Assembly: GCA_020226215.1 (NCBI GenBank)
Contig: CM035233.1
Coordinates: 8,866,001-8,930,000 of the forward strand
Direction of reading: 5' to 3'
DNA: 64,000 nucleotides
Source: Sindora glabra
Lineage: Eukaryota > Streptophyta > Magnoliopsida > Fabales > Fabaceae
Shown here: positions 25,419-38,172 of the stretch, piece by piece
How the letters are laid out: every line of letters starts with the position of its first letter
How positions within the stretch are numbered: the stretch's first letter is position 1
Translations under genes and position numbers: made by a program
Notes under the pieces: generated by a model
Told to the model about the DNA's origin: nothing
Databases searched by the model: none
Seen by the model: only the letters and a program-made list of their open reading frames with translations

Positions 25419-27049
25419 AAGTTTTGGCTCTTTATTATGGTAGATTTTAGAGGAAATCTAAATGGTTCTTTTTGGCCTTCTCATAGAAATTTATGTCAAT
25501 GATGAATTAATTAGTTAATGTCATATATGCATTGGTATTACATAATATACAAAGATATACTTCCATCATTATGCTTAGATTTTTTGTCATTTGGCAATTT
25601 TGGTTATGTGGATAAGTGTTGTGTTTTTTCTGCCATGATTACTTTATATAATTGTATATGTGTAGCAAAAATATTTAAAATTCCTAAGGTATATGTGTGT
25701 TGCTATAATAAGAGGGAAAAGTTTATAAAACTTGAAATCTAGATGTGAAACCCATAAGAAATTTGAAACAAAACCTTGAAATCTTGGTAGAAATCACATA
25801 AGATACTGTGAAATAAAAAAAATTCAAAAACCCATTGTGAAATGACCGAACCACCATTGAAGAATCTATAATTTTATTTGTTAGTGGATAAAAATTAAGA
25901 GAGAGATGACAAGTGGTTAGAATAAGGTTTATTAAGGAGATTATGAAGGTGCAAGAAGCATAAAACATAGATATCTTGTCCCTTGAAAACTGCAACCTCC
26001 ATAACCAAAAGCTCGATATTTTGGAAATTTGAAACTTTAACTTTTTAGGTGGTTTTGGGCTAGAAACCATTAAATTAGGTAGTAGAAGGTTGAATAAGAT
26101 ATTCTGGGTGAAATTTCATAAGAAATCATGCGAGAATAGGATAAAATCAGTTAGGTCAAGATCAGGTTGAAATCGGCTAGAAACCAAGTCACATAATAAA
26201 CATGCGTGTTGCTTCAAGCTAGAAAAGAAGATGAATATTACACATCGTGCACGACCAATTGTTTAGCCAACGTGTGAAGACCACACTCCAACTTGTTAAT
26301 GGCAGCCAGTAGTAATGAAAATGCCACTATATTTCATTCTTTAAGCACTCTCCAATGGACTTTTTTTTTTAATTTTTTTGAAATAAAAATAATTAAAATT
26401 ATTTTTTATTAATTTTATTTAAATATTTAAATGAGCTTATTTTGAGCTCAAATTTTTCGTATGCATTTTTTGACATATTGCTCATCATTTGAAATTTTTG
26501 TGGAACTTTTAGACATCATTTGTATATTTTAATAATTTTTGCAGTGTTGTCTTAATAAATAGTAATTACACAATTACTTGTGTTACTAATATGATCTTAA
26601 AAGAGGGCAACCATGAAGAACTAATTAAGAAAATAAAAAAAGAGTTTCAATGGTTAATTTAAAAAGTTTATATGCTTAAAAATAGAGCTTAGAACTTGGA
26701 AAAAGCCATACAATTAGCCTATGATGATGTGATTCCAAGGGAGGTCAATAACAAGGAAGTGAGTTTGAAGAAGATTGTTCAAGAATATTTGGGATGTCCT
26801 ACATCATCACTAATTTGATGCCACATTATTACCATATTATTAAGAGGTGAAGTCACATCAGCACCACATCAGTCATAAGCCATGTAAGCACCACATCATC
26901 ATAGAGATGGTATCATATCATTACCACATTAGCCATAGTCCTAATTGGCATCACCTTATCCCATTTTTCTATTATTTGGTGTTTTTGGTGTTTTGGGCTT
27001 TAATATAGTATTTGGACTTTTAATTTGTATTTATTTTGTACTACATCAT
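25419..27049 (+). pseudogene. Copia-A 5' leader and eroded gag region
   Basis: Homologous to copia-B 44752-45890 for the first 1.15 kb, then unique to A (about 26580-27049; copia-B has deleted the equivalent). Short open frames occur but none keeps a recognisable Gag or zinc-knuckle motif. Around 26790-26960 there are several imperfect 'ccacatca' repeats. The region ends at the ATCAT target site of copia-D. Confidence 0.5.
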
Positions 27050-28712
27050 TGTTATGAATTCGGATTATTACATGCAGCGGAATTTCAAAATTTTGATTCG
27101 AATTCTACCTAGAATCCATGCAAAAAGCATAAATTAATTATTAGGGTTTTACCTATTGGGCACTTGTGTTTCTACTGATCAAAACTTGAGAGCGGACGAA
27201 TCAAACGCCAGCTGGAAGGTACAGCATCTCTACGATATCCACACGAAGTGAACAACGACCTCTCGCCCTCCACGAATCTGCTAGGATGCATTTTTTTCTC
27301 TAAGAATTAGGATTGAATGTTTTTTGAGTGATTTAGGATTTGTATGAAGCTTTTAGCGTGTTCTTGAAATGCTTCCCTTAAGTCCCTTTTTATAGAACTT
27401 AGACAAGTTATAATCCTAGTCCTACTAGGATAATGCTTTCAAAATCCTAATCACACTTAACAACTCATTTTATCCTTATCCTAGAGATAATGGGGAGAGA
27501 TAGGACTTATCTATTAATTATCTAATATTAGATAATAATATTATCTCATAATATAAGTATCTTAATTATTAGATAATTGCATATAGTTATCAAATATCAA
27601 AATAATATTATCTCATAATATATTTATCTAATATCTGATAATGTAATTATTTAATATTACTTTAATATCAAATAATATCACATAATATACATATATATAA
27701 AACGTGAATTTATTATTCTTAATAATATATATATATGCACAAAAATAAGTCCAATTAATTAGATATTATTATAATTAAAGTCTAATTAATTATTATCTTA
27801 TTCCTATTCCTTTTGTGTGACCCTGTAAGTTCTTACTATGTTGACAATGACTCATTATTGAGTCATAGACAGTAAGCAGTATCTAGCAATACATCACTGC
27901 CACTCAAGTAGTAAGAATGTTTGTGATTCGACATCCACCTAATACATGATTAACGTTTTGCGTCATAACTCTTTTGTAATAATATCCAAATTGAACTAGA
28001 GGTATGGAATGTGTCATCCTCGTCAATGTTCAATTTATATTTCTTGATACTGAGTAGACTTAAAATAAATGATTAATATCACATATTAATTCAATTGAGC
28101 ATGGCCATGTATTTCTAAGTCTCACTCAATCAAGGGGCCTCAGGATATTTTTCTTTTATACAAGAGTAACAAAATCTCATCTACATCACTCACTTCCCTC
28201 TGCACGATTTATGACACACCCAATCAATGCCTTACTTGTCATTTTGATTAAAAGTGACATAGGATAATATCAAAGTGAGTAATTCCTCATGTAGGGAACC
28301 ATAGTAACTTCAGGTCAAAGGTTCATGTGTATTTAGTGACTATATGAGAATAACTTATGACATGTCTATCCATGCAATATTCTCATAGTGGGTCAGTCCA
28401 GTATATTATTCACTAGCAATGTACTCATGTATTGACTTAATATCAGATATCCATGATTCGTAATCATCAGTCACTATACATGCTACTCTCGATGTATTAT
28501 TACTATCTTTTTCGTAATAATACTTGACTAGGGACATTTTAGGAATAGCGAAGCTATTCCAAGGATAATTATTATATTAAGTTATAAATTGCGCATAATA
28601 ATAATAAAATTATAAAAATAAAATATAATAATTAAATTACTTAAAATAAAATATAATACATTGTGTATAACTTCAATCATCTATATGATTAGTTCTAGGA
28701 CACACACCAACA
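27050..28712 (-). repeat. 3' LTR of copia-D
   Basis: 1663 bp, TGTTATGAATTC...CCAACA on the plus strand. It has very high visual similarity to the right LTR, with scattered substitutions and small indels. It includes AT-rich 'gataataatattatc' palindromic words near 27530-27640 that are shared with the other LTR. Confidence 0.95.
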
Positions 28713-28724
28713 ATCTCCCACTTG
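28713..28724 (-). other. Polypurine tract of copia-D
   Basis: On the minus strand AAGTGGGAGAT abuts the 3' LTR start (TGTTGGTG). This is the usual plus-strand primer position in LTR retrotransposons. Confidence 0.8.
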
Positions 28725-28848
28725 GACTAGAGCCAATCACTCATGTATCTAATACCAAGTGACATAGTATGACCATTATGCTTTTTCTGCGCTAAAGGTT
28801 TTGTCAGTAGGTCGGCAATATTATCATCAGTTGGTACTTTGCATATCT

Positions 28849-29121
28849 TCACATCTCCTCTATCAATGATTTCTCGAATGAGATGGAAGTGCCTAAGTAT
28901 ATGTTTGGATCGCTGGTGAGATTGGGTTCCTTGGCTTGTGCAATAGCTCCATTGTTGTCACAATAGATATCCACTGGGTTTGCAATGCTAGGAACAACAC
29001 CAAGTTCAGTAATGAACTTTTTAATCCAAACAACCTCTTTTGACGCATCAGATGCAGCAATATACTCAACCTTTGTAGTAAAGTCGGCCACTATTTCCTG
29101 CTTTGAACTCTTCCAGGACAC
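28849..29121 (-). pseudogene. Copia-D RNase H fragment
   Basis: The 90-residue frame includes the typical copia RNase H segments 'EIVADFTTKVEYIAASDASKEVVW' (first part; normally AxSTxEAEYIA) and 'DIYCDNNGAIAQAKEP'. The A-S-T context and E-A-E acidic stretch are altered to TTKVEY. Downstream sequence ends near the polypurine tract and upstream continuity with RT is lost by frame breaks. It would have degraded the RNA of the RNA:DNA hybrid. Confidence 0.85.
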
Positions 29122-29450
29122 AGCACCATCATTTAGGCTAAATACATAACCTGACTGCGATCTAAAATCATCCTTGTCGGATTGGAAACTAGCATCAGTG
29201 TAACTTTTACAACAAATTCTTCCTCTCCTCCTTATATTAAGAATGAATTCTTAGTCCTTCTTAAGTACTTAAGGATATTCTTAACGGTAGTCCAGTGAGG
29301 TTCACCTGGATTTGACTGGTACCTACTCGTCATGCTTAAAGCATACGAGATATCAGGAAGAGTACATATCATGGCATATATGATAGATCCAATTGTTGAT
29401 GCATATGGTATCTTATTTATGCGGTCCTTCTCATCTTGTGTTGAAGGACA

Positions 29451-30200
29451 CTAAGCTTTGGACAAATTTATGCCATGCGACATAGGCAAAAATCTTCTTT
29501 TAGATTCTTGCATGTTAAATCGTTTTAACACTTTATCTATGTATGTACTCTGACTTAGGCCAAGCAATTTTCTTGATCTATCTCTATAGATCTTAATACC
29601 TAGTACATAGGCAGCTTCACCTAAATCTTTCATCGAGAAATAATTCCCTAACCAAGTCTTTACTATTTATAGTGTAGGGATATAATTTTCGATGAGTAGT
29701 ATGTCATCCACATACAATACAAGAAAAATAATTGTGCTCCCACTAACTTTTTTATAAACACAAGATTCATCTTCATTTTTGATGAAATCAAATTCTTTGA
29801 TTGCCTCATCAAAACAAAGATTCCAACTCCGTGAAGCTTGCTTTAATCCATAAATGGATTGTTGTAGCTAACATACCTTTCCAGCAGTTTCAGGAATGAC
29901 AAAACCCTCGGATTGTGTCATGTACACATCCTCGATGAGCTTTCCATTAAGAAAAGCAGTTTTGACATCCATCTGCCAGATTTCATAATCATAAAAAGCT
30001 GCAATAGCAAGCAAAATCCGGATGGATTTAAGCATGGCAACTGGGGAATAGGTCTCATCATAGTCTATACCATGAACTTGCCTATAACCTTTTACGACTA
30101 ATCGTCCCTTAAAGGTTTGCACGTTACCATCCATGTCGATTTTCTTTTTGAAAACCCATTTGCACCCAATAGGTTTTACCCCTTCAGGTGGATCAACCAA
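29451..30200 (-). pseudogene. Copia-D reverse transcriptase, interrupted
   Basis: An N-terminal piece (29868-30200) has 'CKWVFKKK', 'DYDETYSPVA' and 'QMDVKTAFLNGKL', the standard opening of the copia RVT_2 domain. The sequence then continues with a TAG stop just before 'LQQSIYGLKQAS'. The catalytic box reads LYVDDILLIEN around 29697-29730 on the minus strand. A C-terminal piece (29451-29633) has 'YVLGIKIYRDRSRKLLGLSQ'. All main motifs are visible, but stops separate them, so no active enzyme can be made from this copy. Confidence 0.92.
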
Positions 30201-30254
30201 AGTCCATACTTAGTTACTAGACATGGAATCCATCTCAGATTTCATGACCTTAAG

Positions 30255-31706
30255 CTACTTCTCAGAGTCTGGCCCTTTTATAGCTTCTTGGTAAGTTGAA
30301 GGCTCATCTTGATCCATGAGCAAAACATAGCGATTTTGAGCTACAAGAAATCCATATCTCTCGGGCTCATGGTGTATCCTACCAGACTTACGCAGGCCTT
30401 GTGTTACTTGAGCTAGTTCTTGACCCACAACATCTTGTGGTCTTTTTTCAGGCTCTATTATAGGTTCAGTGTTACTTTGTGAGTCTCGCACTTCTTCAAT
30501 TTCTACTTTTCTCCCACAGTTTTTCTTAAAAATAAATTCTCTTTCCAGAAAAATACCAGTTCGTGCGACAAACACTTTGCCTTCACTAGGATTATAGAAA
30601 TAGTATCCTTTAGTTTCCTTAGGATACCCTACAAAGTAGCACTTGTCCAATTTGGGTCCAAGCTTATCAGAAACTTGATGTTTTACATAGGCCTCGCAAC
30701 CCCAAATCTTCATAAAAGACAAGCTGAGACGTTTCCCAATCCATATCTCATATGAAGTCTTTTGAACCATTTTAGAGGGAACACGGTTGAGCGTAAAAGC
30801 AGCTATCTCTAGAGAATGCCCCCAAAAGGAAATTGGAAGATCTATATGACTCATCATAGATCGTACCATATCTAACAAGGTACGATTCCTCTTTTCTAAA
30901 ACACCATTCCATTATGGCGTTCCAGGTGGAGTGAGTTGTGATACTATACCACACTCCTTTATATAGTTATCAAATTCTTGGCTTAAGTATTCTCCACCTT
31001 GATATGATCGAAGTATTTTAATACTTTTACCAAGTTGATTTTGCACTTCATTCTTGAATTCTTTAAACTTTTCAAAGGATTTTGATTTGTGTTTCATAAG
31101 ATACACATATCCATATCTACTGAAATCATCAGTAAATGTAATGAAGTACTGGAAACCTCCTCTAGCAGGAGAACTAATAGGCCTACAAACATCAGTATAT
31201 ATGAGATTTAATAGATCATTAGCCCTTTCACTATGTCCAGTGAATGGTGTTTTAGTCATTTTTCCTAGCAAACAAGATTCGCATATTTCATATAATTCAA
31301 AATCAAATGAATCCAAGAATCCATCCTTATGAAGCTTGGATATGCGCTTCTCATTTATATGGCCCAAACGACAATGCCAGAGATAGGTTGGATTTAAATC
31401 ATTTGATTTAAATCGCTTAGTGTTTATGTTATAGACAGGCATTTCAAGATCAAGAATATAGAGCCCATAGAACATTTGTGCACTACAGTAAAACATTTCA
31501 TTTAAATAAACTAAACAACTTTTGTCCTTTATTATAAATGAAAAACCTTTCTTGTCCAAACAAGAAATAGAAATAATATTCCTGCTGATAGTAGGCACAA
31601 AATAACAATCCTCTAATTCTATTACTAAACTAGAAGGTAAAGATAGATAATATGTCCCTACAGCTAGCGCAACAACTCTTGCTCCATTGCTAACTCGTAG
31701 GTCCAC
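30255..31706 (-). pseudogene. Copia-D GAG-pre-integrase and integrase, interrupted
   Basis: One frame (30912-31706) carries the zinc-binding pre-integrase (LWHCRLGHINEKRISKLHKDGF, split here as 'LWHCRLGH' then 'INEKRISKL'; 'CESCLLGK') and the integrase core with 'YTDVCRPI', 'ITFTDDFSRYGYVYLM' and 'ILRSYQGGEY'. A second frame (30255-30878) carries the C-terminal part with 'FWGHSLEIAAFTLNRVPSK' and 'WGCEAYVKH'. The second catalytic aspartate of the DDE triad (normally RSDRGGEY) is Tyr here, codon TAT at 31002-31004. A frameshift separates the two pieces near 30900. It would have inserted element cDNA into the chromosome. Confidence 0.92.
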
Positions 31707-31742
31707 TTCGCCTTTAGCTAGAGTCCTACTCCTTTGTAGTTC

Positions 31743-32682
31743 CTACACATTTGTACAAATGTGAGAACCGCATCCGGTATCTAATACCCAAGATGTAGAA
31801 GTTGAAACATTAATTTCTATAATATATATACTTGAAGTAGAAGTCTCACTTCCCTTCTTCTTTTTCAGATCTTCCAAATAGACCTTACAGTTTCTTTTCC
31901 AATGTCCGGTTTGACCACAATGGAAGCATGTCCCTTCCTTAGCCACACCCCTTTTAGTTTCAATGTAGAGGATTTAGACTTGGACTTGCCTTTGGATTTG
32001 GAATCCTTCTTGTTTTTGCCTTTACCTTTTCTTTTGCCTTTGCCTTTTTGAACCATCATTATGGTATTAGGCTTAGTCTTTTACAAATTTTGTTCAGTAG
32101 TTCTTAACATGCTTAACAATTCTGGTAGTGATTTGTCAATTTCATTCATGTTGTAATTCATGATAAATTAACCATAACTCTGTGGCAATGATTATAGAAT
32201 TAAGTCAGTGGCCAACTCTTGACCTAGTGGAGCACCCAATCTTTCAAGGTTCTTAACATACCCAATCATTTTGAGTATACGAGGCTCAACAGGGTTTCCT
32301 TCTACTAGTTTGCACTGAAACAAGGCTTTTGTCACCTCAAACCTCTCATGTTGAGCTTGGCCTTCATAAAGCTTCTTAATATGTTCAAGCATGTCATAAT
32401 CTTCCATGTTCTCATGTTGCTTCTAAAGCTCAGAGTCCATGGTAGCAATATGAGACAACCGATATCTAATGCGTCATCATGATACTTCTTATAAGCATCC
32501 TTTTGAGCTTAAGGGGTAGTAGCTTCAGGTTCTTGAGGAATAGGTTCCTCTAGGACATACATTTTGTGCTCATATTTAAGGACTATCCTCAAATTCCTGT
32601 ACCAGTCCAGGAAGTTTGTCCCATTCAATTTGTCCTTCTCAAGGACCGATCACAGTGATAAGTTATTTGATGTATTAGCCAT
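31743..32682 (-). pseudogene. Copia-D Gag and protease start, interrupted
   Basis: The inferred start is ATG at 32682-32680, giving MANTSNNLSL, followed by an in-frame TGA and then 'LNGTNFLDWYRNLRIVLK', the conserved plant copia Gag segment. A middle piece lies at 32192-32407. Near the C-terminus are a basic Lys/Gly-rich tract (32059-31960) and one CCHC zinc knuckle, CFHCGQTGHWKRNC, within 31743-31946. The same frame continues to the protease active site WVLDTGCGSHIC (aspartic protease D-T-G). Several stops and frame changes lie between the pieces. Confidence 0.88.
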
Positions 32683-34609
32683 TGGTTATCTACGACAGAA
32701 ATATGCAAAGTAAGTATTAAATTTAAAATATTTAATAAGGTCTTTTATTAAATGCACCTCCCACTATTTCATTCAAATTAATAGCCCTCACTATTAATTC
32801 GGAAAGTCATATTGTTTAAGCTTTCTAGTGGGCCAAGATCCATATTTCACCAAACCTTAAGTTAGCTTTGGCTAATCACTTAAAACTTAGTTATTTAGGT
32901 AAGCAACACTTGCCAATTGTATCATATACAACTCTTGGATAGTTAGGTGAACAACACTTGTTCTAGTCCATCTTATGAACTAAAGCCTAACTCTATGCCT
33001 CTAGGTCTCAATCCCGTTGAAATATTCTAGTTAAGTCGGACCCAATATTTGACATTCGGATATCACTATTATCCAATCGCATCTCACTAAGATAAACGAG
33101 GTACCTTACTTTGGCAAACCTACTTTATGTCGATCGAGGCCTTGATGAGTGCCAAACATTGGAAGGCATCATTAATTATTACTGACTTAATATTTTAGAT
33201 GAGGGATTTTAATTTAATTATTATCAGATCTTACCATAACTAGCCTGTTTATTCATGCAATATATCTAGCATATCTCATATATCATATAAAGTAAATGAA
33301 TAAAATAAACTACCGTATATCATATATCATGCAATGAATAGAACTATCACATAGTAGGAACACATTCTATCACATAATAAATGCATGCTCATTAATATCA
33401 TCACATAATAAAAAAATCAAAATGTCACATAGTATGGCGCAAAATTCTATTTTCTAATGACATTCCTAACTAACTCCTTAGCTTTTTCTTGTCCTATAGC
33501 TTCTTAGCTTCTCCTTGTTCCAAGCAAAGAATACTCCATTACAATTACAAATTTACAACAGAAACCCTGAGTTACATTCAGGAGGAATTGAGATGAGAAG
33601 AGAATATACATTAAAGAAATAGAGGAAGACACGACACACAGGTCATATTTTAAAATCCATCCATTAAAAACTCCAAGGGCCATACTATGCAACACATTCA
33701 TGCATCATATGTAATAATTGCTAAGAAATATATGTAACCAGGATAAGGAGGATGATTGACATAAATATTTCATAACATATTCATCATAAAAAATCATGTT
33801 CTAAAATAACGCCTTAAGAACAAAAATAATTTTTGAATGTTACGCTGAGTTAGCACAGCAATCCCGCTAGTCGGTTAACGGGCGGGGGTCAAGGGGGCAG
33901 AGCCCCTTGTCGGGGGGTAGAGCCCCCCGGGCTAAAAATTGAATTCATCTAACATTCAAATTTTAATTCATTTTGTCAATAATTGACACACCCTAATTCG
34001 ATCAATTCGACTATATGATTGACATTCAAATCATAGTTTAAAATAGGATTTACGTCTAAACACTTTGAATAATTTTAATCATATCAATACAAATTCAGCC
34101 ATGTTTAAATTAAAGCATACATATACCTCATAGACCAGATTCAACTTAACGAATTTAAACAAGTCTTTACAGATTTAGAATTAATCACATTAATTCTACG
34201 CTGACTAGGTTATATGCTATTAAACGCAGAGAGTATCACATATTCAGAATAGATTCATGGGTTTATCATTTGAAAAACTCAGAATTACGCATAAAATAGA
34301 TTTGAATTTGAAGCAAAAAAATGCATGATCATATTCATACAATTAATCTCATCAATTGATAATCAGATTCAAAATTCAGATCATATATATCATATATATA
34401 TTTATGAAATCAGAACCATACACGAATTTGCATATATCTCATATATATCTAGTTTAAATGGAAACTAATTTGATATTAATTTATCACATAAACATTCATC
34501 AAAATGTGTAATTTATGTTTTAAACTGAAATAGATTTGACATGTATTTATCATATAAATATTCATCAAAGACGGTAAAACACATAATCAAAACTATATTT
34601 TTACAAGAA
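32683..34609 (-). other. Copia-D long 5' leader
   Basis: About 1.9 kb between PBS and gag start with no recognisable frame. It is AT-rich except for a GC-rich block at 33866-33932. Long leaders are common in some plant copia lineages. The short open frames are not supported as genes. Confidence 0.7.
33866..33932 (-). other. GC-rich double stem-loop in the copia-D leader
   Basis: A roughly 65-bp island of high GC in otherwise AT-rich DNA contains two adjacent stems: AAGGGG...CCCCTT (33891-33908) and CGGGGGG-TAGAG-CCCCCCG (33911-33929). On the element's RNA strand both loops contain CTCT. The position in the 5' leader suggests an RNA structure for dimerisation, packaging or translation control, but that is inference. 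Confidence 0.6.
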
Positions 34610-34621
34610 GCTCTGATACCA
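34610..34621 (-). other. Primer-binding site of copia-D
   Basis: On the minus strand TGGTATCAGAGC lies four bases after the 5' LTR. It is the exact sequence complementary to the 3' end of plant initiator-Met tRNA, and so fixes the orientation of the element. Confidence 0.95.
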
Positions 34622-34625
34622 CTAT

Positions 34626-36278
34626 TGTGAATTCGGATTATTACATGCAACATAATTTCAAAATTTTGATCCGAATTCTACCTAGGATCCATGCAAAAAG
34701 CATGAATTAATGATTAGGGTTTTACCTATTGGGCACTCGTGTTTCTACTGATCAAAACTTGAGAGCGGATGAATAAAACGTCGGCCGGAAGGTACAACAT
34801 CTCTACGGTATCCACACGGAGTGAACAACGACCTCTCGCCCTCCATGAATCTGCTAGGATGCGTTTTTCTCTCTAAGAATTAGGATTAGATGTTTTTGAG
34901 TGATTTAGGGTTTGTATGAAACTTTTAGCATGTTCTTGAAGTACTGCCCTCAAGTCCCTTTTTATAGAACTTAGGCAAGCTATAATCCTAGTCCTATTAG
35001 GATAATGGTTCCAAAATCCTAATCACACTTAATAACTCATCTTATCCTTATCCTAGAGATAATGGGGAGAGATAGGACTTATCTATTAATTATCTAATAT
35101 TAGATAATAATATTATCTCATAATATAAGTATCTTAATTATTAGATAATTGCATATAGTTATTAAATATCAAAATAATATTATCTCATAATATATTTATC
35201 TAATATCTGATAACGTAATTATTTTATATTACTTTAATATCAAATAATATCACATAATATATATATATATAATGTGAATTTATTATTCTTAATAATATAT
35301 ATATGCATGAAAATAAGTTCAATTAATTGGATATTATTATAATTAAAGTTCAATTAATTATTATTTTATTCCTACTCCTTTTGTGTGACCCTGTAGGTTC
35401 TTACTACGTTGACAATGACTCATTATTGAGGCATAGACAGTAAGCAGTATCTAGCAATACATCACTGTCACTCAAGTAGTAAGAATGTCTGTGATTCGAC
35501 ATCCACCTAATACATGATCAACGTTTTGCATCATAACCCTTTTGTAATAATATCCAAATTAAACTGGAGGTATGGAATGTGTCATTCTCGTCAATGTTCA
35601 ATTTATATTTCTTGATACTGAGTAGACTTAAAATAAATAATTAATATCACATATTAATTCAATTGAGCATGACCATGCATTTCTAAGTCTCACTCAATCA
35701 AGGGGCCTAAGGATATTTCTCTTTTATACAAGAGTAACAAAATCTCATCTACATCACTCACTTCCCTCTGCACGATTTATGACACACTCAATCAATGTCC
35801 TACTTGTCATCCTGATTAAAAGTGACATAGGACAATATTAAAGTGAGTAATTCCTCATGTAGGGAACCGTAGTGACTTCAGGTCAAAGGTTCATGTGTAT
35901 TTGTGATCATATGGGAATAACTTATGACACGTCTATCCATGTAATATTCTCATAGTGGGTCAGTCCAGTACATTATTCACTAGCAATGTACTCATGATTG
36001 ACTTAATATCATATATCCATGATTCGTAATCATCAGTCACTATACATGCTACTCTCGATGTATTATTACTATCCTTTTCATAATAATACTTGACTAGGGG
36101 CATTTTAAGAATAGCAAAACTATTCCAAGGATAATTATTATATTAAGTTATAAATTGTGCATAATAATAATAAAATTATAAAAATAAAATATAATAATTA
36201 AATTACCTAAAATAAAATATAATACATTGTGTATAACTTTAATAATCTATATGATTAGTTCTAGGACACACACCAACA
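34626..36278 (-). repeat. 5' LTR of copia-D
   Basis: 1653 bp, TGTGAATTC...CCAACA on the plus strand, colinear with the left LTR. It is followed by the ATCAT duplication (36279-36283) and then by resumed copia-A sequence. Confidence 0.95.
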
Positions 36279-36283
36279 ATCAT

Positions 36284-38172
36284 TTTAAAGCATTTTGAGC
36301 TTAGTTAGTGTTATTTGAGCCTATTTTTTTAATTAAAGTTTTAAAGAGTCATATAAAGAGGCTTGTTCCTTATTCTAAGAGATTTTGACTTTTGAGATGA
36401 ATACAATCTGATTGTTTATGAGGGTTTTCTCTCTGAGTTCTTGTATGAACTTGAAAACTTATCAAAGGGCATTCAACCTTTATGGTATCAAATATATCTC
36501 TTATTGCTTCTAATTTTGTCCTCTTTTTTTAAGCATAGCATGAATATCATTCATTTTTTTCTTTAATTGTATCTGATTTGGGATAGATCCTATATAATTT
36601 CACATCAATTACACTATGAAAATTTTATGTGATTATATACCTACCTTCATAGGGCCAATTGCATGAGTTTTTTCTTTTGTTGGATTTTGACAAAAAAAAA
36701 TCCATTTTAAAAGAGAGAGGCTATAATGATTATATTAAATGCCCTTTCACATTATATTATCGGAATAATTTGTTAACTATAGTGGAAGTGTAAAATTAAG
36801 TGTTATGCATTTAAAATACTTAAATGTCATTTAGTGTTGGCTTTTAAAGGCATGACATTTAATTCTTGTATTGTATTGTAAAGTCTAAAATGCACTTCGC
36901 TACTTAATTTTATAACATAATACTGTGTAAGGTTGCATATTTAAATGTTGTGAGAAAACATTAGCATGATTAAGTTACACATGCATCAATGGTTAATATG
37001 TTTTTCCTCAATCATTATGTAACAAAACTCCAAAAAGATGCTAAATGGGACAATAAGAAAGGACTGGGCTAGTTTTTTTTGTTTTAAATGCAATGTGGTG
37101 GATATGCATTAAATATATGGTGATAAGGTGCCGTTTCCATAATCCATATTATCAATTCTTCCTAATTGTTGAAAAATTCTAAAAAAGCAAATAATAAAGA
37201 ATTAATTATTAGAGTGGAAAATGGTTAGAAAATAGGAACAGAGCTTATTGGGGATGTGTCTCTACAGTTGTTTACTAGATGTAAGTTGGTACTGAAAGAT
37301 ATGGTTTTTGTAGCTCCCATAAGAAGAAACCTGATATTAGTTGTAATATTAGATTTTCAAGGGTATTCTTATAATTTAAAAAAAAAGAGTAAATATGTTC
37401 CAAGCTTAATCATAATAGGCATTGGTGAACTAATAGATAGACTATAAGGATTGGCCTAGATCTAAGTTCTCTCAACATTGTTAATATAATCCTAGAGAAG
37501 AAAAGAAATAGAATCAAAGAAAACTCCTTGATACTATAGCACAAGCATCTGGGTCATCTAAAGATCGAATTCTGAGGTTGATCAGATAAGGTACTTTACA
37601 TAATCTTGACTTCTCTAATTTAGATACTTATGTGGACTGTATTAAAGAGAAGCTCACTACCAAAACCAAAGAGGAAAAAAGAGTTAGAATACAAGAGGCA
37701 CTAGAACTTATTCATACCGATATCTATGATCCTATCACACCTGTAGCAATAAGAGGTCAAAGATATTTTATCACTTTCATTGACAATTATTTACAGTTCA
37801 GATGGATCAAGTTACTTATGAAAAAGTTAGAGTGCCTAGATGCATTTATGACATTCAAGGTTGTAGTGGAGCTTAAATACAACAAGAAAATTACATGTAT
37901 TAGTTCGAATTAAGGATGAGAGTACTATAGTAGATATGATAAGATTAAAAGGAACCCAGGTCCTTTTGTCAAGTGCCTGCAGGAGTGTGACATTGAGGCT
38001 AACCACACTATATCGGATACACTAGAGTAAAACAAGATAGCTAAAAGGAGAAATAAAATACTTTTTAATATGGTCAAATGTATATTTTCCCATTCTATAT
38101 GTCTGGATTTCTTGTGAGGAGAAACACTAAAGGTTATAGGCTACATCCTAAATCAGGTACCAAGTAAATCTA
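36284..38172 (+). pseudogene. Copia-A internal region, pre-integrase and integrase remnant
   Basis: Resumes copia-A after the copia-D insertion. A 37256-37447 frame has 'LVLKDMVFVAPIRRNLI', the protease to pre-integrase linker. A 37632-37913 frame has the integrase core: 'DCIKEKLTTKTK', 'LELIHTDIYDPITPVA' (first catalytic D present) and 'QRYFITFIDNY'. At 37908-37913 the expected S-D-R reads S-N-stop, so the second catalytic Asp is Asn and Arg is a stop. Sequence after 37913 still matches copia-B (47177-47430) until it breaks off at 38172. Confidence 0.85.

Larger units (their letters stand above)
27050..36278 (-). mobile_element. Copia-D: nearly full-length Ty1/copia retrotransposon, 9.2 kb
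   Basis: Two LTRs of about 1.65 kb (27050-28712 and 34626-36278) are flanked by a perfect 5-bp target duplication ATCAT (27045-27049 and 36279-36283). The coding strand is minus: the PBS lies inside the right LTR and the polypurine tract inside the left LTR. Gag, protease, integrase, RT and RNase H are in Ty1/copia order but broken by stops and frameshifts. It has the fullest domain complement of the four elements here and interrupts copia-A, so it is younger than that one. Confidence 0.95.
24979..38172 (+). mobile_element. Copia-A: degenerate Ty1/copia, 3'-truncated, split by copia-D
   Basis: The 5' LTR (24979-25402), PBS and internal region run to 27049, are interrupted by copia-D (27050-36278 plus TSD), and resume at 36284 to about 38172. 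There the element stops abruptly ('aaatctata') and R4 sequence begins. It is homologous along its length to copia-B at 44310. The RT, RNase H and 3' LTR are missing, so this is a recombination or deletion remnant rather than a complete insertion. Confidence 0.8.

Noticed and set aside
25723..26070. 115-residue minus-strand frame
   Set aside because: It lies in the copia-A leader on the antisense strand. The homologous frame in copia-B (45113-45346) is different and broken.
29913..30299. Plus-strand frames over copia-D RT
   Set aside because: Shadows of the minus-strand polyprotein.
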